A DNA stretch of 18,049 nt from the NCBI GenBank assembly GCA_955651735.1, contig CATPAM010000203.1, forward strand, positions 1 through 18,049, read 5' to 3'. The notes below the pieces were generated by a model. That model was not told the origin of the DNA, did no database searches, and saw only the letters and a list, made by a program, of their open reading frames with translations. The DNA is from Candidatus Acidiferrales bacterium (lineage in GTDB: Bacteria; Acidobacteriota; Terriglobia; Acidiferrales; UBA7541). This document shows, piece after piece, positions 1-7,586 of this stretch (the first letter of the stretch is position 1; each line of letters starts with the position of its first letter). The position numbers were made by a program, and so were the translations under genes.

Positions 1-30
1 CCCCGCGCGCAATCAGGCTGGCCCGGCCGT

Positions 31-732
31 TTACAAGGGCTGGGGTTCCTCGTACTTTTCCTTTTTTTTGTCACGCAGGTTTCGTTCCAGGAACGCGCGC
101 GCCAGTTCCCTCCCACCCAAGCCAAAGGCGATCGCGAGTCCGAACATGAGAGCTCCAAACACAATGGAGAACGCTGCGAGCACGGTTTGCCGCGCGACGC
201 CGACCTGTTCGAGCGCCATGGAAACGGCCAAAGCCCAAATGACAAATCGGATGGACCAGCTCAGCAGTTTTGGAGAGGCGTAGCCGGCATTCACGGCGGC
301 GAGAAGTGCCGCGCGCGAGAGGAAATTAGCGGTCACAAGCCCCACGAACAGAATCAATATGGCTATGAATATCGCCGGCAGCAGTAAGAACAATCTCGAA
401 ATCTGCTCCTGAAGGCCTGCAACACCAAGCACGCTGATCCCGATCAAGATAAATCCCAACCAAGTCACCCAAAACAGCGAGCGACTCAGCAGTTCGGTCA
501 TGGAAGGAAGCGCTGCCATGCGCAGGAAGCGTGAAGCCCCGGCTTCTTCCGACAACCGGTCGAGCCTGGTGACATGGAGCACGGCGCGCAAAATCATCTT
601 CAACACGTACGCCACGAGAAACCCGACGATGACGATCACCAGCATGACCAACAGCCGGGGCAAGAATTCGGCAAACATGCGCACAAGATTGGCGTAGGCC
701 TGGCTGAGTCCCTGAATAATTACTTCCTTCAT
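31..732 (-). CDS. Small MscS-type (conserved TM helix) membrane protein, putative mechanosensitive channel
   Basis: This is an integral membrane protein of 233 aa. Hydrophobic segments lie at about residues 24-46, 86-107, 115-138, 160-178 and 185-207, and the tail is charged and Lys/Glu-rich. The last segment ends in a Gly-rich stretch, FGLGGRELA (about 203-211), typical of the conserved TM-helix family related to MscS and CmpX. The soluble beta domain of classical MscS is missing, so gating by tension is inferred from the family only. The ATG is preceded by GAGGTG, and this Shine-Dalgarno overlaps the stop codon of the upstream glycosyltransferase, 9 nt away. That spacing implies translational coupling. 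Its place behind treS suggests a role in osmotic or envelope stress. I am confident it is a real gene and moderately sure of the family. Confidence 0.85.
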   Translation of the reverse strand: MKEVIIQGLSQAYANLVRMFAEFLPRLLVMLVIVIVGFLVAYVLKMILRAVLHVTRLDRLSEEAGASRFLRMAALPSMTELLSRSLFWVTWLGFILIGISVLGVAGLQEQISRLFLLLPAIFIAILILFVGLVTANFLSRAALLAAVNAGYASPKLLSWSIRFVIWALAVSMALEQVGVARQTVLAAFSIVFGALMFGLAIAFGLGGRELARAFLERNLRDKKKEKYEEPQPL

Positions 733-741
733 GGCTGCACC

Positions 742-2055
742 TCAACGATTCACTGTCCATCTTTCGACTAAATACGGTTTTTGACGTTCGAATTCCTTGC
801 ACAGCTCCTCCGATTGCGTTTCCATCGCTTCCGCCGAAGAATCGGCGTGTTCGAGCAGAAGGGAGCAGAGCCGGCCGCGATACAGCGGTACCAAGGCTTG
901 CACGAGATGATCGCGGTTGAGCACCGCATGATGATAGGACGCTGAAAACTCGTAGAGAGTCTTCACCCACAAGTCGGTCAGAAAATGAAACTCAGATCGA
1001 TCGCTCAGGGCAATGGCCTTGATGTGCGCGTGCGTGTCCTGCGAGAGAATCAAGGCGAGAATCGGCTCCAATTCGCTGACGCCGCTGCGAAACAGCTCAA
1101 AGATTTTCTCCTGGCTCGGCGGGATGCCGTCCAACGATAACTCGTGGTCGGGGCCGAAAGTTGGGACTGGTTGCGAATTCGAGCGGCCCAACCACTGCGC
1201 CTGATTTGTTTCCATGCACCAGAAAAAGTTGCCAACGGTTTGGCGAATAATCTCAACGATGTCCGTTCCTGTTGGGGGCGCGATTTTAGGTCCCAAAAAA
1301 GCCTGGCCGCACTTCAGCCCTCCACCGATCGCCGTGATGGCCATCCAAGCTTCGGGCCTCGCGCGAACCGCTTCTTCGCGCCATACGTCCTTCTCCAAAC
1401 ACTGGCTCGCCAACCGGCCGGAGAATCCCCATTCCTCGCAGTAAATCTCGCGGATACGCTGCCCGAAAATAGCCCGGCTCATGGGATAGAGCAGATCGCG
1501 GGCCAGCAAACCCTGAAATCTGGTGCGCGCATACAGAGGAGCAACAAAATCCAAGCTTTCGCTGTACACCGGCCGCAGCAAGTTCACCACCCAGGACGGC
1601 GTCAAATTAGTAGTGGTGGGTGAAATAACGACACACGCTTTTGCGCGCAGCAGATCGGCCGCGGCGACGATGTGATGCAACGCTAAGCCATGCGAAGGCG
1701 CCATGCCGTACTCGCAGGAAATGCGGTGGGTCGTGCGTAGCGACGTCAGACCTTTGTGGTTGGCGTCTCTTCCCTCGCCGCTTTGTACAAACAGTTGACG
1801 AGTCTCGTCCGCGGACCCGCCGTCTACATTCAAGATGACCGCTCGTTGGCGAACGAAATTATGACGAAGGGTCTCTTCGACGCTGTACAGCGTCTGCCCG
1901 AGTGTCGACGCGTTATTGTATGTCGGGACACCCACGAGAAGATCGACCTCGCCCACACTCATCAGCTGGCGAAGAAAATCGTCCGCGAGAAAACTTTCTT
2001 CGGCCAATGGCTTTGTGCTCCTTAGTATGCGACGCTCTACGCGCGATCCGGACAA
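742..2055 (-). CDS. GT81-like glycosyltransferase with degenerate active-site motifs
   Basis: The 437-aa protein has a GT-A fold start, VGVPTYNNASTLGQTL (41-56), followed by VDGGSADET (77-85), as in retaining GT81-like enzymes such as glucosyl-3-phosphoglycerate synthase. A helical C-terminal part follows from about residue 290. From memory of the family, several catalytic motifs are altered. The DxD site reads SPTTTN (145-150), the usual GKG is SHG (121-123), the GG(D/E) loop reads YCEEWG (205-210), and the later Asp/Glu and His sites read RPEAW (233-237) and GPKIAPP (255-261). It may be inactive, metal-independent or have another substrate. It lies 25 nt after treS and 9 nt before the channel gene, so it is probably co-transcribed with both. 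The start is TTG at 2055; an in-frame stop lies just upstream, and an ATG at 1962 is an alternative. Function is unknown; a link to compatible solutes is inference from context. Confidence 0.82.
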   Translation of the reverse strand: MSGSRVERRILRSTKPLAEESFLADDFLRQLMSVGEVDLLVGVPTYNNASTLGQTLYSVEETLRHNFVRQRAVILNVDGGSADETRQLFVQSGEGRDANHKGLTSLRTTHRISCEYGMAPSHGLALHHIVAAADLLRAKACVVISPTTTNLTPSWVVNLLRPVYSESLDFVAPLYARTRFQGLLARDLLYPMSRAIFGQRIREIYCEEWGFSGRLASQCLEKDVWREEAVRARPEAWMAITAIGGGLKCGQAFLGPKIAPPTGTDIVEIIRQTVGNFFWCMETNQAQWLGRSNSQPVPTFGPDHELSLDGIPPSQEKIFELFRSGVSELEPILALILSQDTHAHIKAIALSDRSEFHFLTDLWVKTLYEFSASYHHAVLNRDHLVQALVPLYRGRLCSLLLEHADSSAEAMETQSEELCKEFERQKPYLVERWTVNR

Positions 2056-2080
2056 ATCCGGGCGGTATCAATCCACAAAA

Positions 2081-3781
2081 TCAAATTCGACGCAGACGAA
2101 ACCAGTAAAACTGGTAGGGGCCCAGAGTCAGCAGGTACGGTAGGTCCCCAACTCGGGGAAACAGGTTTCTGCCAAACATCTCGATCGGAATGTGCTTCTT
2201 GTACGACTGCAGATTCAGCTCGACAGCCTGCGCCGAGCTGGAAAGATTGTTCACCACCAGCACTTTCTCTTCGCCGAGACAGCGCACGTAGGCGAGCACT
2301 CGGTGGTTTGAAGGATTCAGGAACTCAATCGAGCCTCGGCTGAACACACGGAAGGCATTGCGCGTCTGAATCACCGACTTCGTCCACGACAACAGGGAGT
2401 GCGCTGATCGCGTCTGCGAGTCCACGTTAATCGCTTGATAGCCATAAACGGGATTTGAGATCAACGGCGAGTAAAGCCGTTCCGGGTCCGCTGAAGAAAA
2501 GCCGGCATTCCATCCGCCGTTCCACTGCATCGGCGTGCGCACTCCGTTTCGGTCACCCAGATAAACGTTGTCGCCCATGCCGATTTCGTCGCCGTAATAA
2601 ATGATCGGGGTTCCCGGCATGGAAAGGAGCAGGCCGGTCAGGAGTTCCACGCGCCGGCGATCGTTCTCCATCATGGGCGCGAGGCGGCGGCGAATGCCCA
2701 GATTGATGCGCATGGCCTTGTCCACCGCGTACTCGTCATACATATAGTCGCGCTCGATATCCGTGACCGTCTCCAGCGTCAACTCGTCGTGGTTGCGTAA
2801 AAATATGCACCACTGGCAAGTGTCTGGAATTTGCGGGGTCTGCTCCAGGATCTCGATGATCGGCTTGCGGTCTTCCAGTTTCACGGCCAAGAACATCCGC
2901 GGCATCAGTGGAAAATGGAACGCCATGTGAAACTCGTCGCCATTTCCGAAATAGGAGCGAACGTCAGCCGGCCGTTGATTGGCCTCCGCCAGCAACATCT
3001 TGCCCGCATACGCCAAGTCGATGCGCTTGCGAAAATCGCGGATGACCTCGTGAGTCTCCGGCAAGTTTTCGCAGGAAGTGCCGTCGCGCTCGATGAGATA
3101 AGGGACCGCGTCGAGACGAAAGCCGTCTACGCCAATGTCCAGCCAGAACTTCATCACTTCCCATATCGCTTCGCGAACCGCAGGATTGTCGTAATTCAGG
3201 TCCGGCTGGTGGCTGAAGAAGCGGTGCCAGTAGTACGATTTGGAAACTGGATCCCACGCCCAGTTGGACATCTCCGTGTCGATGAAAATAATCCGCACGC
3301 CCTGGTAGCGAGAGTCCGTGTCGCTCCAAACATACCAATCTCGTTTGGGGTTCTCACGGGAACTCCTGGCTTCTTGAAACCACGGATGCTGATCGGAGGT
3401 ATGGTTCACCACCATCTCAGTAATCACGCGAAGACGCCGGCTGTGGGCCGCGGCGAGAAAGTCCTTGAAGTCCTGCAGGGATCCGTAGGCCGGATGAACC
3501 GAAGTGTAGTCTGCGATGTCGTAGCCGTCGTCACGGAGCGGCGAAGGGAAAAAAGGCAACAGCCAGATGGCATTGATGCCTAACTCCTGAAGGTAGTCGA
3601 GCTTGCTTGTCAAACCGCGAAAATCGCCGACGCCGTCACCGTTGCTGTCGCAGAACGTGCGCACATGAAGCTGATAGATAACCGCGTCCTTGTACCAGAG
3701 GTTTTCGTCCTGCGAGAGCAAGGCAGAGCTTTCCTGCTGGTGTTTTGGGGCGATTGACGCTGGAGTTGGTGAATCCTGCAA
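2081..3781 (-). CDS. treS: Trehalose synthase (maltose alpha-D-glucosyltransferase), GH13
   Basis: It interconverts maltose and trehalose in the cytoplasm. The 566 aa are close to the usual length of stand-alone TreS, with no fused maltokinase. The alpha-amylase barrel starts at WYKDAVIYQLHVRTF (29-43). Further GH13 motifs are GDFRGL (52-57), VVNHTSD (124-130), the nucleophile Asp224 in GFRLDAVPYL, the acid/base Glu266 in LLAEANQ and the transition-state Asp332 in NHDE. The signature NYDNPAVR (196-203) and the GDNVYLGDRNGVRTPMQW stretch are typical of TreS. The start is unusual: TTG at 3781, with an in-frame TAG 12 nt upstream and no in-frame ATG before the catalytic domain. It is the first gene of an apparent treS, glycosyltransferase, channel operon with its own TATAAT promoter. 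It may alternatively act as a related GH13 amylase, but the TreS call is strong. Confidence 0.95.
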   Translation of the reverse strand: MQDSPTPASIAPKHQQESSALLSQDENLWYKDAVIYQLHVRTFCDSNGDGVGDFRGLTSKLDYLQELGINAIWLLPFFPSPLRDDGYDIADYTSVHPAYGSLQDFKDFLAAAHSRRLRVITEMVVNHTSDQHPWFQEARSSRENPKRDWYVWSDTDSRYQGVRIIFIDTEMSNWAWDPVSKSYYWHRFFSHQPDLNYDNPAVREAIWEVMKFWLDIGVDGFRLDAVPYLIERDGTSCENLPETHEVIRDFRKRIDLAYAGKMLLAEANQRPADVRSYFGNGDEFHMAFHFPLMPRMFLAVKLEDRKPIIEILEQTPQIPDTCQWCIFLRNHDELTLETVTDIERDYMYDEYAVDKAMRINLGIRRRLAPMMENDRRRVELLTGLLLSMPGTPIIYYGDEIGMGDNVYLGDRNGVRTPMQWNGGWNAGFSSADPERLYSPLISNPVYGYQAINVDSQTRSAHSLLSWTKSVIQTRNAFRVFSRGSIEFLNPSNHRVLAYVRCLGEEKVLVVNNLSSSAQAVELNLQSYKKHIPIEMFGRNLFPRVGDLPYLLTLGPYQFYWFRLRRI

Positions 3782-3817
3782 AGGGTCAACCTATCGGGTG
3801 AATCGGGAATATGCGCG

Positions 3818-3845
3818 CCGGAAATCGAGGGCCACCCCTCGCCGG
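3818..3845 (-). promoter_or_regulatory. Hairpin in the treS leader
   Basis: A perfect 6-bp stem, CGAGGG (3826-3831) and CCCTCG (3836-3841), closes a 4-nt loop. It is extended by CCGG (3818-3821) pairing with CCGG (3842-3845) across a one-sided 4-nt bulge. If the TATAAT box at 3881-3886 is used, this hairpin lies inside the roughly 93-nt untranslated leader, 37 to 64 nt before the TTG start. It could affect translation or mRNA stability. The structure is seen in the sequence; its role is inference. Confidence 0.4.
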
Positions 3846-3880
3846 CGGGATGCGAGAGTCGGGATCTAGGCCCGTTCACG

Positions 3881-3910
3881 ATTATACATAGGACCGCGCC
3901 CAGGTATCAC
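3881..3910 (-). promoter_or_regulatory. Putative promoter of the treS operon
   Basis: On the minus strand a perfect -10 box TATAAT occupies 3886-3881. A partial -35, GTGATA (4 of 6 to TTGACA), lies at 3910-3905 with an 18-nt spacer. It sits between the end of the aldehyde dehydrogenase gene and treS, giving a predicted transcript start near 3874 and a leader of about 93 nt. Confidence 0.5.
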
Positions 3911-3936
3911 GCGGTTCGACCGAGGAGTTGCCGACG

Positions 3937-6321
3937 TTATTCGCCGTAAGGTACCCAGATATTCTTCACTTGCGTGGCATGGTGGAGAAACCATCGGCCT
4001 TCGCCTTGTTCGATGCTAAACCAGTCGATGGCCCGGCCTTCATCGCTGAAGACTTGCTTGAGATTCCCCACCGACAGCGACTTCGCCGCCACGCTGCTGG
4101 CCTCGCCCACAAACGACCAGATTGCGTCGACGTCGTTATGTTCCGCCAGAACTTTCAGCAACTCGTCGCAGCGCCCGGAAACCATGTTCACGACGCCGCC
4201 GGGTAAATCGCTGGTTTCAAACACTTGATACAAGTCGCCGATGATGAGCGGATAAGTTTCCGAAGGAATCGCAACTACCGTATTCCCCATCGTGAGCGCC
4301 GGCATCACCAGTGACAAGAGACCCAGCAGAGGCATATCGGCGGGACAGACAATCCCCACGGTGCCCACCGGCTCGCGCATCGCCAACGCAATATTGCGGA
4401 ATGGCGGATTGTGAACCGCGCCGTCATATTTGTCCGCCCAAGCGGCATAGGAAAAGACGCGTTCAATGCCCAGCCGGACTTCCGCGTGCGCTTGCTCTTT
4501 GCCGACTACAGCGGCCAGGCGTCCCGTGATTTCCCCCGCACGTTGCGAAAGATTTTCAGCCATGTAGTACAAGATTTGCGCGCGACTGTGCGCTGTAGTC
4601 CTGGCCCAACTATCCGCCTTGCGCGCAGCCTCTACCGCGTTGCGAATATCCTTGCGATTGCCGAGCGGAGCTTCGCCTAGCAGCCGGCCATCGGCGGCAC
4701 GCACCTCGAAGCTATAGCCAGAGTCCGGCCGTGCCTGCTTTCCGCCAATATACAATTTCACCGTGCGGTCGATCGGCGGCACCGCGGACTCGATGTCCTG
4801 ATCCCGCGGCTGATCAATCGCCTTTGGCTTTGTTTCCAGCCGCGGAGCGCGCTTGAACCATTCGGGCTCGAGATATTCGAACAGACCTTCCCGGCCGCCC
4901 TCGCGCCCGTATCCGCTCTCCTTGTAGCCGCCAAATCCGCAAGCTGCATCGAACAGGTTCGTGCTGTTCACCCACACCACGCCGGCTTTCAATTGCGCGG
5001 CAACGTGCAGCGCCACGTTAATGCTCTCGCTCCAAACGCTGGCGGCCAGCCCGTACACCGTATTGTTCGCCAGCTCCACCGCTTCGCGCGGCGTTCGGAA
5101 CGTCATGGCCGCCAGTACCGGGCCGAAAATTTCCTGCTGCGCCACGGTCGACGTCGGATGCACATTGCTCAGCAGCGTCGGCGGAAAAAACAATCCGCGC
5201 GACGGCATAGTCAGCGACGGTTGCCAGCAGATGGCGCCCTCCGCGACACCCTGATCCACCAGCCGCTGAATTCGCTCCAGTTGCACGCGCGCCACGATGG
5301 CCCCGATATCGATCGCTTTGTCGAGCGGCGGCCCGACGCGCAGAGTGCTCATGCGCTCGCGGACTTTGCCGATCAGCGTCTCCGCCACGCTCTCTTGCAT
5401 CAACAGCCGCGAACCGGCGCAGCACACTTGCCCCTGGTTCAGCCAAATTCCGTCGACCAAACCTTCCACCGCGCTGTCCAGGTCCGCATCCTCAAAAATG
5501 ATGAACGGAGACTTGCCTCCCAGCTCCAGCGAAATCTTTTTGTGACTCTGCGCGGTGGCCTTGCGAATCGCGCGCCCAACTTCCGTCGATCCCGTGAACG
5601 CGATCTTGTCCACGTCCGGATGTTTCACCAGCGCCTCGCCGGTAGAACCGTCACCGGTGACGATGTTCACCACGCCCGCGGGCAATTCCACTTCCTGGCA
5701 AATTTCCGCAAACGCCAACGCCGTCAACGGCGTAAACTCCGCAGGCTTGAGCACCACGGTGTTCCCCGTGGCCAATGCCGGCGCAATCTTCCACGCGAGC
5801 ATCAGCAACGGAAAGTTCCACGGAATGATTTGCCCCACGACGCCGCATGAGACGTAACCGGGAAATTCCTGTGGCACAAGCTGCGCCCATCCGGCATGGT
5901 GATAAAAGTGGCGTGCAACAAGTGGAATATCCAGGTCGCGGCTCTCGCGAATCGGTTTGCCGTTGTCCATCGTCTCCAGGACCGCAAGCCACCGCGAATG
6001 CTTTTGTACTTGCCGCGCCAAAGCGTAAAGATAGCGCGCCCGCGCGTGCGGTGTAAGCGACTGCCATTCCGCCAGCGCCCCGCGCGCCGCTTTCACCGCA
6101 GCGTCGATATCCGCCGCCGAACCCTGCGCAACTACCGCTAAAGGTTCGCCCGTAGAAGGATCGACGGTGTCGAAATAAACGCCCTCGGCGGGCGGGCGAA
6201 ATGCGCCGCCGATAAAGTGACCGAGCTTGCGCGCGTGGCGGTCCAGCCACACCAGCACCTCACGCGGATCCTCCGGCGCCGGGCCGTATTCCATCGAAAG
6301 AAATTTCTCGGTGACGCTCAT
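3937..6321 (-). CDS. ALDH16-type tandem aldehyde dehydrogenase
   Basis: The 794-aa protein contains one complete and one incomplete aldehyde dehydrogenase domain. Domain 1 (about 30-490) has PWNFPLLM with Asn169, LKPAEFTPL with Lys192, LELGGK with Glu266 and the catalytic Cys300 in NQGQVCCAG, so it should oxidise aldehydes to acids with NAD(P)+. Domain 2 (about 520-794) keeps Rossmann-like segments. Its PWN motif is replaced by CPAD (659-662), its KPAE by IPSE (685-688), and the Glu/Cys catalytic half is missing. This layout matches bacterial ALDH16, where the second domain is a structural pseudo-enzyme. It lies 58 nt after deoC on the same strand, so acetaldehyde released by DeoC is a likely substrate; that pairing is inference. 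The ATG at 6321 is chosen, with a weak GAG-type ribosome site. Confidence 0.93.
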   Translation of the reverse strand: MSVTEKFLSMEYGPAPEDPREVLVWLDRHARKLGHFIGGAFRPPAEGVYFDTVDPSTGEPLAVVAQGSAADIDAAVKAARGALAEWQSLTPHARARYLYALARQVQKHSRWLAVLETMDNGKPIRESRDLDIPLVARHFYHHAGWAQLVPQEFPGYVSCGVVGQIIPWNFPLLMLAWKIAPALATGNTVVLKPAEFTPLTALAFAEICQEVELPAGVVNIVTGDGSTGEALVKHPDVDKIAFTGSTEVGRAIRKATAQSHKKISLELGGKSPFIIFEDADLDSAVEGLVDGIWLNQGQVCCAGSRLLMQESVAETLIGKVRERMSTLRVGPPLDKAIDIGAIVARVQLERIQRLVDQGVAEGAICWQPSLTMPSRGLFFPPTLLSNVHPTSTVAQQEIFGPVLAAMTFRTPREAVELANNTVYGLAASVWSESINVALHVAAQLKAGVVWVNSTNLFDAACGFGGYKESGYGREGGREGLFEYLEPEWFKRAPRLETKPKAIDQPRDQDIESAVPPIDRTVKLYIGGKQARPDSGYSFEVRAADGRLLGEAPLGNRKDIRNAVEAARKADSWARTTAHSRAQILYYMAENLSQRAGEITGRLAAVVGKEQAHAEVRLGIERVFSYAAWADKYDGAVHNPPFRNIALAMREPVGTVGIVCPADMPLLGLLSLVMPALTMGNTVVAIPSETYPLIIGDLYQVFETSDLPGGVVNMVSGRCDELLKVLAEHNDVDAIWSFVGEASSVAAKSLSVGNLKQVFSDEGRAIDWFSIEQGEGRWFLHHATQVKNIWVPYGE

Positions 6322-6358
6322 GCTTTGCTCTCAGTTCCCCAGAGCAGCTTGCCCGCTG

Positions 6359-6382
6359 CGAAATCCGTTACGAAATCCCTTA
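6359..6382. repeat. 12-bp tandem duplication across the deoC stop codon
   Basis: Two adjacent 12-bp units, CGAAATCCGTTA (6359-6370) and CGAAATCCCTTA (6371-6382), differ by one base. Read on the minus strand, the deoC stop codon TAA is followed nine bases later by a second in-frame TAA carried by the copy. It is probably a small slippage duplication, and it gives a back-up stop codon. Confidence 0.7.
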
Positions 6383-7444
6383 CGCGATCGGATGCCGGTA
6401 GTCCGCCGAGTATCTGCCCGTCGCGTGAAATTCCAACTGGCGTTCGATGTCAGCCAACATCGAGCTCGCGCCCAAACGGAAAAGCCGGGCGTTAAGCCAC
6501 GAAGCGCCCAGCTCTTCCTTCATCAAAGCTAGCCACTCAATCGACTGCTTCGCCGTGCGAATGCCGCCCGCCGGCTTGAATCCCACAGCCATTCCGGTCT
6601 GCTGCGCGTACTCGCGAATCGCGCGCGTCATCACCAGACCGACTGGAAGCGTCGCGTTGACCGCCTCTTTTCCCGTCGACGTCTTGATGAAGTCCGCGCC
6701 GGCCATCATCGCCACCATGCTGGCGCGCGCCACATTGCGCAGGGTCAGCAAATCGCCTGTCCCCAGAATCACTTTCATGTGCGCGTTCCCGCAAGCGGCC
6801 TTGAACGTGGCGATCTCATCAAACAGGGCCTGCCACCGCCCACCGAAAACATGCGCGCGCGTGATGACCACATCAATTTCGTGCGCTCCCGCCTCGACGG
6901 AGCGCCGAATCTCCGTCACCCGTTCATCCAGCGGAGACAATCCCGCCGGAAATCCGGTGGACACCGCGGCCACCTTTATGCCGCTCCCCTCTAGTGCCCG
7001 CAGCGCCGTCTCCACAAACGAGTGATACACGCAAATCGCCGCCACGCGAATGTTCAGCGACTCGCTGCCGAGCAGCTTCACCAGGTCCTGCCGAATCGGT
7101 TGCCGCCCCTTCGCGCACAAGCGCCGCACGCGCTCGTCCGTGTCATCGCCGGACAACGTAGTCAGGTCCATGCAAGTAATTGCGCGCAGCAGCCACGCCA
7201 CCTGCCAATCTTTCTTCACCGTGCGCCGCGTAACCAGCGTCTGCGCACGCCGTTCCACCGCGCTGGTGTTGACGCGAATGTTCTCGACCCAATCCAGGTT
7301 CAGTGGGATGCCGCGATTAGGCTGTAGCTCGCGTTCGGCCAACGTGGCCAGCGCCTCTTTGTCACCAGACAAACGCAAATCGGCTGCACCTGCGATGAGG
7401 TTCGCCGCCGAACTCCCCAGCCTCGGATCCTTTGTCACTGCCAT
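6380..7444 (-). CDS. deoC: Deoxyribose-phosphate aldolase, long eukaryote-like form
   Basis: It cleaves 2-deoxyribose-5-phosphate to glyceraldehyde-3-phosphate and acetaldehyde in deoxynucleoside breakdown. Class I aldolase residues are present: Asp191 in HEIDVVI, the Schiff-base Lys254 in DFIKTSTGKE and the second Lys290 in GFKPAGGIR. At 354 aa it is about 100 residues longer than E. coli DeoC, with an N-terminal extension (1-100). Its C-terminal third (LMKEELGASWL, then LFRLGASSMLADIERQ) closely resembles animal DERA rather than the short bacterial form, judged from memory. It starts with ATG at 7444 after a purine-rich AGAGAAGAAG. The ALDH16 gene follows 58 nt downstream and probably forms an operon with it; xylB lies 142 nt upstream on the same strand. 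Confidence 0.95.
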   Translation of the reverse strand: MAVTKDPRLGSSAANLIAGAADLRLSGDKEALATLAERELQPNRGIPLNLDWVENIRVNTSAVERRAQTLVTRRTVKKDWQVAWLLRAITCMDLTTLSGDDTDERVRRLCAKGRQPIRQDLVKLLGSESLNIRVAAICVYHSFVETALRALEGSGIKVAAVSTGFPAGLSPLDERVTEIRRSVEAGAHEIDVVITRAHVFGGRWQALFDEIATFKAACGNAHMKVILGTGDLLTLRNVARASMVAMMAGADFIKTSTGKEAVNATLPVGLVMTRAIREYAQQTGMAVGFKPAGGIRTAKQSIEWLALMKEELGASWLNARLFRLGASSMLADIERQLEFHATGRYSADYRHPIA

Positions 7445-7586
7445 GACTTCTTCTCTAACTCCGCTACGAAGCAGAAGTTCCGCAGCTCATCAAATCTTCG
7501 GATTTAGCAATTGTACGTCACTTCCCAGCTACCATGAACTTTAAGACCGATTGGCGGCGTATCGCCCACAATGGCCGACTTTCAGG
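7445..7586. promoter_or_regulatory. xylB-deoC gap with a palindrome and a possible deoC promoter
   Basis: This 142-nt gap holds an interrupted palindrome at 7550-7572, with arms ATTG-N2-GGCG and CGCC-N2-CAAT around the central TAT. On the minus strand a -10-like TACAAT sits at 7515-7510 and would give deoC its own start site, but its -35 region (TTCATG) is poor. The palindrome lies just upstream of that putative promoter and just after the xylB stop. It could therefore be an operator or a transcript-end hairpin; there is no T-run. Confidence 0.35.

Noticed and set aside
2831..3583. Plus-strand open frame opposite treS
   Set aside because: It covers the GH13 catalytic motifs of treS in antisense and shows no independent motif.
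4993..5850. Plus-strand open frame opposite the aldehyde dehydrogenase
   Set aside because: Antisense shadow of the catalytic domain; Arg/His-rich with no recognisable fold.
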